Source: Tenrec ecaudatus
Lineage: Eukaryota > Chordata > Mammalia > Afrosoricida > Tenrecidae
Length of the DNA: 64,000 nt
Direction of reading: 5' to 3'
NCBI RefSeq assembly: GCF_050624435.1
Contig: NC_134546.1
Location: 15,771,001-15,835,000, forward strand
Part shown: piece after piece, positions 43,089 through 53,470 of the stretch
Position numbering within the stretch: the stretch's first letter is position 1
How the letters are laid out: each line of letters opens with the position of its first letter
The notes under the pieces: generated by a model
Databases searched by the model: none
Told to the model about the DNA's origin: nothing
Seen by the model: the letters and a program-made list of their open reading frames with translations, nothing else
Translations under genes and position numbers: made by a program

Positions 43089-44340
43089 CCAGCGACATGA
43101 GTCAGAACGGTCTTGTGCGTATGGTCAGATGGTCTTCCATTGTTTATGATGGAAGCTTTATGGTGGAATCTTTATGGTGACCATGACTTTTCCCAAGGAA
43201 CACTTGTGGTTTCGGGCTGCGCTAGCAAGAACGTAATCACTTAAATGCTTCTACAAAATGGACCCAAAGGTTCATGGAAGATTACTGTCACACTGTATGC
43301 AATACCTTCTGATTTTTAGATCCTTTATTGAATGCTGGCAATCTCTCACCCAGCTGCTTTCCTAAATCATTGGTATGGATTGCATTCAACAGCTTAAAGA
43401 TCATTTCATAGCCATCAGTTCGATTGACTAATCAGTTCGATTGACACTGTCAGACATCAGTGGGTTTGGGGCAGGGCATCCAAGTTGAGGGTCTCTATTG
43501 CATGCCGAGTAGGATGGGTCAACCTTGGTCTGGACTGGTGACAGATGTGGGTGAAGAAATTGATGTGGAGGCAAGAGTCGAGATCATCCTGAGAGCAGGA
43601 GGGGGGATGCCTGACTATGCCCCCAGGAGTAGGACAGGGACTGAAATGTGGGCCAGGTTTCGGCCTCCAGTTGGTAAGGGCGCCGGAGGCAAGGAAGGGT
43701 CCCCAGCTGGTGCAAACGGTGAATGGGGTGGGCCTGGTGATCTGCTTTGGGAAAACGGTCCTTTGAAACTCCTATGGCATGCACAGCTTGCGCCGACACA
43801 CGTTGTGGCCATCAGGAGTCAGACGTGGCTCGGCAGCAATGGGTGAGGGTGCGCCAAGGCAAAAGAAAGCGGGCCCGGGGACTGCAGGTGCCACTTGTTT
43901 GTGCCATAAAGTTGAGCGTGTCCATCTCCTCCCACGGTTGGTTGGGGACCCGGGTAAGTCACTGAGGACATCAGTGACTTCAGCCGGGGTGGGGTGAAGG
44001 AAATGCAAGGGCTGACAGTCAAATACTTTCCATCCTTCCAGAATGAACAGACTTCAGGGTGATGGCTCCAAGTGAGAGCTCTCTTGTCCCCTTTCATTAT
44101 CCTCTAACCCCTGCGCAAGAGAAGGGGGACCATCGAAGCTCAAGTTGGCCAACGTGATTCTTTCTGACTCTGGTTACATGTGTGGCTAATGGAAAGGGCC
44201 TGTGTTTTCTAAGGAGTCTAACCACAGGGAGGCTTGGAAACTCACATAAACATGAAAGAATGTATTTCAGAAATCAGACTAGGATTCGGGGACTTATTTT
44301 GCTCCTACTCTTTCCATATTAGACCCTTGGGGCTGATTGA
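43089..44340. other. intron 1, nothing recognised
   Basis: About 1.25 kb, GC-richer around 43500-43950. Several overlapping open frames on both strands there are judged compositional. No repeat was assigned. Confidence 0.4.
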
Positions 44341-44523
44341 GAAGGAGCCCCAGTGGCGTCATGGGTCTTTGATGGCCTACTATCCACAAGGCCAGCAGTT
44401 CAAAACCACCAGCCATTCCTCAGGAAAAAGATGAGTCTTCCTACTCTAGTTAGTGTGACCGTCTGAGAAACCCACAAGATCGCCATGAATCAGACTTGGC
44501 TCAATGGCAGGGAGTCTGTTTTG
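44341..44523 (+). mobile_element. AfroSINE, sense
   Basis: AAGGAGCCCCAGTGGCGTCA, AAGGCCAGCAGTTCAAAACC and GACTTGGCTCAATGGCAGGG. Confidence 0.9.
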
Positions 44524-44697
44524 ATTTTTGTTTCTTTGGTTTTGGTTTTGAGAAGTAATTGACCAGTAATGTGAGGGCCAATGCCAGGTTGCTTGCAAAA
44601 TCCTTCACTGGAAACCAACAGTGGGTGCAGGGAAAGAGAAAATTCTTGACTTCTTACCATGTTCCAAATACCGGAAGGAGCATACAATTGAAAAAAA

Positions 44698-44998
44698 AGT
44701 AATCACCATGATCTACCTACAACCCCCTCCCTGGGGGACAGACAACAGAAAAGTGGGTGAAGGGAGATATTGGTTAGTGTCAGTCATGAGCAAATAATAA
44801 TAATTTATAAATTTTCAAGGGGGAGAGAGGGCGGGCTAAAATGAGGAGCTGATACCAAGGGCTCAAGTAGAAAGCAAATGTTTTGAGAATGATGATGGCA
44901 ACAAGTGTACAAATGTGCTTGACACAATGGATGGATGAATGGATTGTGATAAAAGTTGTACAAGCCCCCAATAAAAACTTTTTTAAAGTAAGTAAGTA
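44698..44998 (+). mobile_element. Family A 3' end, about 300 bp, sense
   Basis: CACCATGATCTACCTACAAC, GGGACAGACAACAGAAAAGT, GAGGAGCTGATACCAAGGGC and GCCCCCAATAAAAACTTTTT. Confidence 0.92.
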
Positions 44999-45717
44999 AA
45001 TACTAAGAAGAAACAATGGAGTTCTTCATCAATGACCGCCTGCTAACTAGTAGCGAGGAGTGACAGCTTTGTCCCCCCCGTGGTCTTGTGGACCTTTCGC
45101 CAAAGATAAACCACTGGAGACGGTGTGAGGACACTGGCTTGGTGTGGCCCTAGGTGCATTGGGGACAGTGGCGGTTCAGTGCCTTCCACGAAGGAGGCTC
45201 AGACTCCATTTACCCACAAGGTCCACTGACAACGTCTGACCCTCAGTGGAGGCGTGTGTGTAAATATATTTTGCTGGATAGGTTTCAGGGGAGCTTCCAG
45301 ACTAGGATGAAACAGGAAGAAAGGTCAGGTGATCTTCTGCCCATCATTAGCCAAGGAAGCACACGGGCCATCGTTGTCCAGTTTCCAGCGTGTGTATGCA
45401 GTCTCCAGGAGCTGGGGACTGACTTTCCAGCTAACAATAGCTGTCGCCACACCAGGCTATTGGGTGGTCTCCAAGCAGAGAGCTTTACAGGGCTGCCTTC
45501 ACGCAGAATTCCCAGGAGGCAACTGGAATTCCGCCTTTTGCTTTGGTACAGTGTCACTTGGAACCAGGCCCCCACTACCACCCCCTGACCACCACCACCA
45601 TCACCACCACTGTCCTGATGCCAGGTTGGCCGCTGAAGTGTTCAGGACCTAGAATGACATTGGAGATCAAATTTAATTGACCCAAATATCAGGGTCCTTT
45701 CACACCCACCATGGAGT
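44999..45717. other. intron 1, nothing recognised
   Basis: About 720 bp. Includes a short CCACCA/CCATCACCA-rich patch at 45586-45611. Confidence 0.45.
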
Positions 45718-45910
45718 CATCCTGGCATGGTCGGGTCAGCATTCGACAGCTAACCCCAAAGTCAGCAGATCAAACCCCCTTCTCCCCACAACCAACTGGG
45801 CACAGGAGAAAGACGAGGCTGTCGGCTCTGGTGAAGATTTAGGAAGCCTTGGAAACCCCGTATGGGGCTACTAGGAGTCACGATGGATTCCACAGCAGTG
45901 GGGTTTGGGG
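45718..45910 (+). mobile_element. AfroSINE, diverged, sense
   Basis: ACCCCAAAGTCAGCAGATCA, CACAGGAGAAAGACGAGGCT and AGGAGTCACGATGGATTCC. Confidence 0.8.
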
Positions 45911-46129
45911 CTCCCCTCCACTGATTTCTAGAACATGGGCACCATGACTCTGAGTATCGGCCACCCAGCAGTTGTAGGGGAGAAGAACTCTGGGGTGGGG
46001 CGGGCATCCTCCACAGAGCACGGTGCTTTTTACCTCTGGGCTTAGAAGGAGGTTTCACCTCTTTCGTGGAGCTTTGATAGCAAGCTGCTGAGCCCATGGC
46101 CCGCAGGTAACGTGGGACTCCACAGGAAG

Positions 46130-46215
46130 GGTGCCAGGTCCGAAGGGCAGGGTTTCCTTCTGTTGTGCATCAGCTCACTATGAGCTGAAATGGACTCGAC
46201 AGCACTTACTTTTTA
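46130..46215 (+). mobile_element. RTE/BovB 3' end fragment
   Basis: GGGTTTCCTTCTGTTGTGCA then CACTATGAGCTGAAATGGAC and TCGACAGCACTTAC, the terminal part of BovB. An AfroSINE follows immediately. Confidence 0.75.
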
Positions 46216-46218
46216 AGC

Positions 46219-46345
46219 AGGAGTCTCTGAGGCGTGTAAACAACCAAGTACTCGGCAGTGACCCAAAGGTTAGTGGTGTGAACCCGCCCAAAGGTACCTC
46301 AGAAGACGACCCGCTGGTCTGCTTCAGAAAGGTCACAGCTTCCAA
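46219..46345 (+). mobile_element. AfroSINE, 3'-truncated, sense
   Basis: AGGAGTCTCTGAGGCGTGTA, GACCCAAAGGTTAGTGGTG and GAACCCGCC. Confidence 0.65.
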
Positions 46346-47124
46346 AACCCCCAGGGAGCGGTCCTACTCCGGACACATTTGGTTGCCAGGAGCCTTTGAA
46401 AGAGAGTGACCTGGCAGATGAGGTATGTTACCCATTTTAGATGGGAGAGATGCTGTGCACGTGGTCCCTTCCACAGCCAACATCCTGCCTCTCTTGGCTT
46501 GAGTCCAGCAGCCTAGTTGGTGGAGAGGAAGCCCAGGGTCTGAACGTGGGCCCTGCACCTGGCCAATTATTCTGGGACGAGCAATGTCCAAATCCGGGAC
46601 TAGTGCAGAAGGCCACGTGCAGATAGGACGTGCATGTTTTCCCACAGCTCTGATCTCAGCTGTTGCTATGTCAGTGAAGTAGGAGCCTGGCTGAAGTCCC
46701 GCGGAGGATTTGTGTAAATGAGGCATTTGGGGTCCGGGGAGAGGCAGACTAGCTGTGGCTGGTGGGTGGTGAGGCAAGGGAGAAGACTTGGCACCATTGT
46801 TAGCAGGTCTGCTCTCCAGGGGAATCTAGAGTAGATGCCCTTGCTTAAAGCAGAAGCGACTGCCACTGACTTTATCATTATTGTTATTAGTTTCTCAGAG
46901 GGTGACCTGCTCTTGCAGTAGCATGGAGAAGTAGGCTCTTGTATGGGTGGGCGAAGAAGAGGCAGTGATCAGGACGAGATGCTTCCAAGGATGCAATTCC
47001 AGACAACCCTGGAATCTCCTGCCTTATTAGTAACTTAGCATCATTGGCGTCCAAGGGTGACCCAGAGAAGACACAATTCGTGTAGTTCCCAGACAATTAA
47101 GTGGGTATGTTAAGCTTATCCGGG
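46346..47124. other. intron 1, nothing firmly recognised
   Basis: About 780 bp. A stretch near 46395-46580 is weakly MIR-like. No exon recognised. Confidence 0.4.
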
Positions 47125-47320
47125 AGTTCTGGTGGTGAAGTGGTTAAGTGCATGCCCGATCACTGAAAGGTCTCCGTGGTTCTGAACCCACCAGTCACTC
47201 TGGAAGAAAGATGTGACAAGTCAGCTGCCGAGTCAAGATCATGGCCTGGAAACATGGGGGGTGGTTCCGACCGCCTCTGCAGGGTGATGCGGTGACTTGG
47301 AATCCACTTGATAGCAAGAG
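47125..47320 (+). mobile_element. AfroSINE, diverged, sense
   Basis: GTTCTGGTGGTGAAGTGGTT, GAACCCACCAGTCACTCTGG and GGAATCCACTTGATAGCAAG. Confidence 0.85.
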
Positions 47321-47861
47321 GTGTGGATGAGCAGTTGATGCTTGGGGAAGCAGGCTGTGTGCATCCCCAGAGCGACTCAGCAGAGATGGGTCAGGGGAAG
47401 CAGGCTTGTGAATGCCTCCTGGCCTCCAGTGTGGCCTCAGATGTGTCATCAATTTTCTTCTTGAAAACCAAACAAAACTTGACATCAGTGAAACCTAGCA
47501 CCTACTCATGAACACGGAAGTTTCCAGATGGAGCTAGACTTTTCTTAACAACCAAGAACACTTTTTTTGGATCTCTCCCCTCTACCGAACATCAACAAAT
47601 CTGAAAAATACCACACTTGTGTACATTTTGGTTTTGGGGGTGTTTGTTGTTGTTGTTTTGTTTTGTTTTTGACCAAAATGGTATCTTTTAAGACCAAAGA
47701 AAGTAGGAAGGCCTGAGACTGTGACTTTTCAGAAGCGGGCTGCCACGCCTTCTCCCAAGGGGTTGCTGAGTGGGTAGGAACTGCCAACCTTTCCGGGAGT
47801 CGCCAAGCGTTGAACTCCTGCTCCCTTCCAGAGGTTCCGTTAGGGACATCCGGGTTGGGTT
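47321..47861. other. intron 1, nothing recognised
   Basis: About 540 bp, with a TTG/TTTTG-rich low-complexity patch at 47640-47670. Confidence 0.45.
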
Positions 47862-48090
47862 GTTGCTGGGTGCCCTCCAGCCGGTTCCGCTCCTAGCGAC
47901 CGTGTGTACAATGGAATGAAACCACCGCCTGCTCCGGTGCCCTCCCCACCACCATTCCCAGGTGGGAGCCCACTGTTGGCACCACCGTGCCGTCCATCAT
48001 GCACGGGGTCTTGCTCTTGGTCGTGGGCCCTCAGCTTTCCCAAGCATGATGTCCTTCTTCAAGGCCTGGCCCCTTCTGATGGTATGTCCA
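47862..48090 (-). mobile_element. RTE/BovB 3' end, antisense
   Basis: TTGCTGGGTGCCCTCCAGC, CGGTTCCGCTCCTAGCGACC and AAGCATGATGTCCTTCTTCA match the reverse complement of the BovB 3' region. An antisense AfroSINE follows within 3 bp. Confidence 0.88.
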
Positions 48091-48092
48091 AC

Positions 48093-48222
48093 CCACTCAC
48101 CCACTGCCCTCGAGTCAATTCCAATTTGATCGTGACCTCAGAGGACCAAGTGGAACGGGCCCTGTGGGTTTCTGAGACTGTAACTCTTTAGAGGAGTCGG
48201 AAGCCTCCTCTGTGTCCCATGG
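48093..48222 (-). mobile_element. AfroSINE, antisense, 5'-truncated
   Basis: CACTGCCCTCGAGTCAATTC, GTGGGTTTCTGAGACTGTAA and GGAGTCGGAAGCCTCC. Confidence 0.88.
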
Positions 48223-48504
48223 TCAACCCAGTTTGTTTTAATTTCCTTTAAATGATTTTGAATCCGTGTGTTTTCTTAATCAGGGGAATGATATAAATAT
48301 CAGGCACACACACAAACTTTTTCCATAAGATTTGAAACTAATTTATGAATCTCTTTGTGTGCAGGATGGGGAGAAAGAGAGGTGAAGTGGGGGCAGTTCT
48401 TTAAGAAAACAACTTAAGAATTCTAGCAAAAACAGTCTCAGCTCACTTTCAAATAATCTCTCATGGTATAGAAGGTTCTGGGCAATGAGTCCAGCTAATG
48501 GATC

Positions 48505-48632
48505 ATTCAGATGTAAAAATGTAGGAAATAATGATGGGAACATATGTACACATATGCTTGATACCACTGATGTATGGATTGTCCTAAGAGCTGTAAGAGC
48601 CCCCAATAAAATCGTCTTTTCATGAAAAAAAT
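48505..48632 (+). mobile_element. Family A 3' end, about 125 bp, sense
   Basis: ATGATGGGAACATATGTACA, GATGTATGGATTGTCCTAAG and GCCCCCAATAAAATCGTC. Confidence 0.88.
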
Positions 48633-49886
48633 GTAAAATAATAGACTAAGAAGAAATAATCCAAGCTAAAGATGACTGAAAAGCTGAGTTAAGCATCAGC
48701 TTTTAAGCTGTCTCTGGAGTTCGGGGTGCAGCCTGGTGGAAAGAGGGTGGACGAGCAGAGGAAACCCCAGTGACCAGAGCCCAGTCGCTAGGTCCGCCTG
48801 GACCACTGCGTCATCTTGGGGTATTTTACTGGAAACTGCATGCTGATCATTATGAAAATGATCTAGAATTAGAAAAGATCCCCAAAGAGAGAAACAATTC
48901 CTGGATGGACATGATCACCATATGCAAAGATCAACTACCAAGTTAGGAAGAAAAGATGGAAGTGGTTTGAAATCTGCTGTATCTGGGATGGGAGTGGCCA
49001 TTTGGATGAAAGGGATGAAGAAGACAAATGGATCTGGCTTTTCGTAGAGAAAGGAGACGTGACAGCACTTCCTGTAGGAATGTATCTCCATTCCCACTGG
49101 ATAAAAAGAACTAAGTAACACCACGGCGCTGTTTGTTGGAGAATCAGTATGGACAGCCTACAACCGGCCTGCTGACCATCTGGACACTCAAGGACAGTAC
49201 ATGGTGTTTTGGGCACAGGTAGCCCGCGGTGCTCGCTCTCTGCAAGTGAGCGCTGTACTTGTAAAGATCTGATCGTTGAGCAGCAAAACACCCATTCTCC
49301 AACTTTGCCTTCATTTTAGACGGGAGGCTAAGTTATCTCCCCTTTACAGGATTATTTGATCAGAATATTTTTAAATGAAAAGAACAGTAGAGCTGACTGT
49401 GCTGTGGACAGAAATATGAAAACCTAGACAAACCACACATTTTCTCTAGTTAAAACAAGAATCGTGGTTCTGTGGCCCTGTGTGAATATACTCATTCAAC
49501 CATAACCTGAATGAAAGCTTAGATCCAGAAAATTCAGAATTGCTACTTAGGTATATAAAACTCCAAATCAGCCCACTGTTTTAAAAGGGCAGTTTGTCAT
49601 TATGTTTTTAACTACTTAGGTGCTTTCTCCGAATAGTGTATTCTTAAGCTTTAATTTAGATATCACCCAATGCCACCTCTCTCTTAATAAAAACATTCAA
49701 TAGATAGCATAACTAAAGAAATGTAGGATATATTTTCTCCCAAGACTGTGCCCTGAGATGGAGAGTGGATGGGGAAGCGCCTCTCATTACGGGCACAATT
49801 GCTTGTGCCACTTTCTAGTTCAGATGAAGTAGCTGCCTTAACTTTATGATCATGGTTGGTGTTACCTTATAGCCAGGTGTATGCCA
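48633..49886. other. intron 1, AT-rich, nothing recognised
   Basis: About 1.25 kb without an assigned repeat or exon. Confidence 0.45.
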
Positions 49887-49970
49887 GGGGGCTTCAAAAA
49901 TTCATGAAAAATGTTTACTTTAATTTCATATTTATAATTCCATGTTTATATGAATGTTCTGAAGTCCCCT
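49887..49970. mobile_element. short inverted-repeat element (MITE-like)
   Basis: About 84 bp. Left end GGGGGCTTCAAAAATTCATG, right end TGAATGTTCTGAAGTCCCCT. Reverse-complementing the right end gives AGGGGACTTCAGAACATTCA, an imperfect match to the left. The AT-rich middle has no ORF. Confidence 0.65.
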
Positions 49971-50089
49971 TGTATAGTATTTTATCTAGTCCCCTAACCC
50001 CCCCCCCCCATTTAGATCTTTTTTGCAATGGTTTATGTCTATAATTAATCCAAAAAGTATCTTGGCTATTACATACACAGCAGTCATCA

Positions 50090-50618
50090 CAGTCTTGAGA
50101 TCAGAAGAACTAGATGGTGCCCAGCCACCACTATTGACCTCTAGGAAAGAGATTGCAGTAAAAGGTCCTGAGTACAGTGTGAGATAGATATGAAACAAGC
50201 TGAAAATGATATGAAATGCCAGGCTGACTGGTCAGAGAGATATTGGTGGAACCCCAAGACTATGCTGTTAGTTACCCTGCAGGCCCGAAAGTGAGCTCAC
50301 CTGTGACTCAATTCTTCGGTGAAATAATAGGTGTATAAAGGGACCAATCGCACCTTAGACCCCTCAACACTTTGAAATCAAAAGGGCAGCATGTCCCCAA
50401 GGACAAAGTTCAGAGGGCAGGAAAGGTTAAGAGAGAAAACCAACTCAGCCTTTGGATCAGTTCTGAAGCCTCAGAAGGATGGAAACACCGGGAGGAAATG
50501 GGATGGGAATGAAAGGTGTTACATTGTGGGGGTGACAAGCAAGGACAGGAAACAAAATGGGTATGGGTGGTTGGAAGGAAAACTGATTTGCTTTAAACCT
50601 TCACTCACAATAAAAAAC
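50090..50618 (+). mobile_element. afrotherian LINE-1 3'UTR, sense, next to exon 2
   Basis: Begins GAAGAACTAGATGGTGCCCA (50106 onward), continues with a CAAAAGGGCAGCATGTCCC block and a purine-rich segment, and ends CTTCACTCACAATAAAAAAC. The AATAAA signal is at 50609-50614, only 66-71 bp before exon 2 and in the sense of ANTXR1 transcription. Confidence 0.8.
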
Positions 50619-50655
50619 GTTCTGGATGTTTGTAAATGCACAAGATCAAAAGACA

Positions 50656-50679
50656 CTAACATCAATTCTGTTCCCCCAG
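50656..50679 (+). promoter_or_regulatory. ANTXR1: branch site and splice acceptor of exon 2
   Basis: CTAAC at 50656-50660 puts a consensus branch A at 50659, 21 bases before the exon. The pyrimidine tract TTCTGTTCCCCCAG follows. Everything needed for the acceptor lies between the LINE end and the exon. Confidence 0.85.
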
Positions 50680-50751
50680 GTCGGGCAGTGTGCTGCACCA
50701 CTGGAATGAGATCTACTACTTCGTGCAGCAGCTGGCTCATAAATTCATCAG
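50680..50751 (+). CDS. ANTXR1: ANTXR1 coding exon 2 (MIDAS serines and first helix of vWA)
   Basis: 72 bp, encoding the end of codon 51 to two bases of codon 75. It completes the metal-ion-dependent adhesion site D50-K-S-G-S54 (DxSxS) and encodes [19 protein letters not shown], the first alpha helix of the von Willebrand A domain. This region of the extracellular domain contacts ligand through the bound metal. The frame is open and continuous with exons 1 and 3. Acceptor CCCCCAG|G, donor TCAG|GTAAGA. From memory the human protein has Glu where this has the first Gln of VQQL, a conservative change in the helix. The length is a multiple of three, so skipping would keep frame but delete both MIDAS serines. 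Confidence 0.97.
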
Positions 50752-50757
50752 GTAAGA

Positions 50758-51589
50758 GACCGATACACGTGTTTCGCGTCTAGTGATCTGCATGACTACA
50801 GCCAGGCCCTCTTTGTTCTTCTACTAATTACTGTTTTGGAGAATACACCCCTCCCCCCCACTTCCCCGCCCCCACCCAGGTGCACTCTCAGGTCTTGGAT
50901 CAGAGCCTATTTGTTTCCTTTCCGTCTGTACCACACTTCAAATACTTCTGACCTTGTGTTTTCTGAAGGGACCGGGATTAGTAATAAAGACCCAATTTTT
51001 ACTTTCTTCATGTTTGGTGAAGAGGTGGTCCTTGGAAAGGCCTGCTAGCATGTTTCTCCCACAGTGCATCATGCAAGCTGGACTATGTGCAGGGTGGCCC
51101 GACCTATCCCATTTGGCGCACCACTTTCTTGGATTTGTCACGGGATGTCCCAGGTCTTAGGAAATCCCTCTGTTGCAGGGAAACCAGGACTTCTGCTAGG
51201 ACTGTCCCACTTTTAGCACTGGAAGTCTCAGGTCTGGGTAAACCAAGACCATTGGTCGCCTTGGCTACGTGTCATACCTGGTAGAATGGGCACCCGTTAA
51301 AAGGGAAGGATGTCATTTCTCCTCTGTATTTCACGCTTCCAATATATAGCTCAACTGTGGCAGCCTTCATGATGTGCTGTGATCACTATAGATTCCAACT
51401 CATCCCCACCCCTTGTTGGGTGGCCTCTACAGCATCTTGCAGGTGATATAAGTAATCATGAACTTCCAGAGGCTCTCCATTGATGAATGTGCTCCCTTCA
51501 CATGCAGTTACTGATCTCATCAATACCTGCTGGCCTGATTAGAGGGGAAGGGTGAGAGGGCTTCCTCCCTGCGGTGCCCCCAATCAGAA
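50758..51589. other. intron 2, nothing recognised
   Basis: About 830 bp. A C-rich patch (50849-50880) is the only low-complexity feature. Confidence 0.45.
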
Positions 51590-51910
51590 GCTATCACAAG
51601 CAGATTTCCAAGACAGTGTTGGAAGGATAGCCAGAATGCTCCTTAGATGCCTTGGGGGGGGGGCAGGAGTGAGCCTCGGTCCCCTGCATTTTGGACATGT
51701 TACTGAGGAGAGTCCAGTCCTGGAGGCCATCATACTTGGTAACGCAGAGGGGCAGCGAAAAAGAGGACGAACGAGCTGTTTCAGTGGCTGCAACAATAGA
51801 CTCAGACATAACAACTGTGAGGGTGGCGGAGGCTCAGGCAGTGCTCCATTCTGTTTGTCCAGAGGGTCACGATGAGTTGGAATTGACTTGATAGCCCCGA
51901 ACACCACCAC
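51590..51910 (+). mobile_element. RTE/BovB 3' end, first of a tandem pair
   Basis: GCCAGAATGCTCCTTAGATG, CATTTTGGACATGTTACTGA, GCAGCGAAAAAGAGGACGAA, GGCTGCAACAATAGACTCAG and GAATTGACTTGATAGCCCC follow the BovB 3' region in order. A G10 run lies at 51652-51662. Confidence 0.9.
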
Positions 51911-51944
51911 CACCAGCATAGCAGGAAGCATGCAAGGCCCCAAA

Positions 51945-52290
51945 CAGGAAGCTGTAACAGGCAGCATTTCCGGTTCTTCATTCTTGGAAGTACAGCCAGC
52001 GTGTTCCTTAGAAGCAAGGATGGTGAGACTTCATCTCATGTCCTTTGGACACGTTACCAGGAATGGCCAGTTCCCAGAGTGGGACATTATGCTTAAGTGA
52101 AGTGGAGAGGCAACAGAAAAGACCACCCTCCAAAAGATGGATTGGCACAGTGGTGGCAACAGTGGGCTCAAACACAAGAACATTGCGAGGCTGGTGCAGG
52201 GCTGGGAAGTGCTGGGCTAAGCCAGACCTGGGGGCACCATAGGTCGGAACTCGCTCGACAGCACCTAATGCCAACCTAGCAGGAAGCGTC
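51945..52290 (+). mobile_element. RTE/BovB 3' end, second of a tandem pair
   Basis: GCGTGTTCCTTAGAAGCAAG, GATGGTGAGACTTCATCTC, CTTTGGACACGTTACCAGG, GGATTGGCACAGTGGTGGCA and GAACTCGCTCGACAGCACCT. It starts at about the same internal BovB position as the first copy. The motif TAGCAGGAAGC recurs at 51919 and 52277, 358 bp apart. Confidence 0.9.
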
Positions 52291-52679
52291 TCCATCTAGG
52301 TGACTGTGGAGTAGAGATACGGTGGCGAGAGGGGAAGTAAAAGGAAAGGAAAGGAAATGGAGGAAAGAGAGGAACACATATGGGCGATGTTTGAAACATA
52401 GTCAGACCATCATCGATCCTTGGAAAGGAGCAGCCTCCAGACCTAAGAGGCTACCCCTCGCCTTCAACGGCTCCGCTGAGGGAAGGCTGCCAGGCAGGCA
52501 AGCGGGCTGACTGCTGGACAGTTCCAGTTTCAGACAAGTCCTCCGTCCTTGAGCCAGGAGGCCCTTTCTTGCACTCTCCACTGCTGCTGTCGGGAGCCAT
52601 GCGAGGCAACTCTGCCTCCAGATGCTTGCCAGGGCCTGCCAGCTCTGCATGTGCCCGCCTGCCCGCTCTTCCCGCTCAA
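52291..52679. other. intron 2, nothing recognised
   Basis: About 390 bp, beginning with a GGAAA-rich purine patch at 52320-52375. Confidence 0.45.
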
Positions 52680-52850
52680 GCAGGGAAGTCTAGTGAGAAA
52701 GACTTTGAAGCGAGGCAGCTGTGGCTTTGAACCCCAGCTCCAATGGGCTTGGATTTAGTTATCTTGGCTGAACCTGCACATACACGTTAAGGCTTATAAG
52801 AGAAAACACGGTAACACAAATCGCCCGGTGTCTGGCTTAAGTGGGAACTC
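52680..52850 (+). mobile_element. MIR SINE, probable
   Basis: GCAGCTGTGGCTTTGAACCC, a CTTGGCTGAACCTGCACA segment and CCGGTGTCTGGCTTAAG resemble the MIR body (tttgaatcccagct ... cttgggcaa ... gtgcctggc). Confidence 0.55.
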
Positions 52851-53082
52851 AGTACTTTCCCTCCCCACTCCCTTCAGCCGTTCTCCACCCTTTAACAGCT
52901 TCTTGCAAAGGCTCACTAACACGCTTGTTTCTCCCACCGGGCATCACCTAGGAGGTATTGGCATATTCTAGCTGGACTGTATGCAAGGATGACCAACGTG
53001 TCCCTGTTGGCCCAGGACTTGGCTGAGTTTTGCACAGAATGGAAACATGTTAGAGGGAAACTAAGGGACCACCTCTCAGCAA

Positions 53083-53272
53083 ACTCACCGCCATTGAGTC
53101 TATGCCAACTCATGGGGACCCTATGGGATAGGATAGAGCTGCCCTGTGAGTTTCCAAGACTGTAACTTGGTACGGGAGAAGAGAGCTCCATTTTCCTCCT
53201 GACATGGTTTCAAACAGCTGACCTTGGGGACCGCAGCCCAACTCGTAACCACTACACCACTGGGACTCCTAG
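53083..53272 (-). mobile_element. AfroSINE, full length, antisense
   Basis: CTCACCGCCATTGAGTCTAT, CAACTCATGGGGACCCTATG, GAGTTTCCAAGACTGTAAC and ACCACTACACCACTGGGAC. Confidence 0.95.
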
Positions 53273-53399
53273 TGGCACCATCTAGTCTAACCTTACTTTA
53301 TCAACCAAGAAACTAAGGAACAAAGAGGTTGAAATGGCTGCATGCAAACCACACGGGCTTTGTAGGTTCTGGGCTCCCTCCAAGTATAGAACTGACATA

Positions 53400-53470
53400 T
53401 AGACGGCTTGAGGCAGGGACTCTGCCCATATAATACATGCTCAATAATACTTTAAGCGAGTAAATTATTA
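53400..53470 (+). mobile_element. MIR/L2-like tail fragment
   Basis: GAGGCAGGGACTCTGCC and ATACATGCTCAATAATAC recall the shared tail of MIR-type repeats (gcacatagtaggtgctcaataaat). Short and diverged. Confidence 0.4.

Noticed and set aside
43460..43965. Cluster of open frames on both strands in GC-richer intron
   Set aside because: Open in four frames at once, which indicates composition rather than coding.
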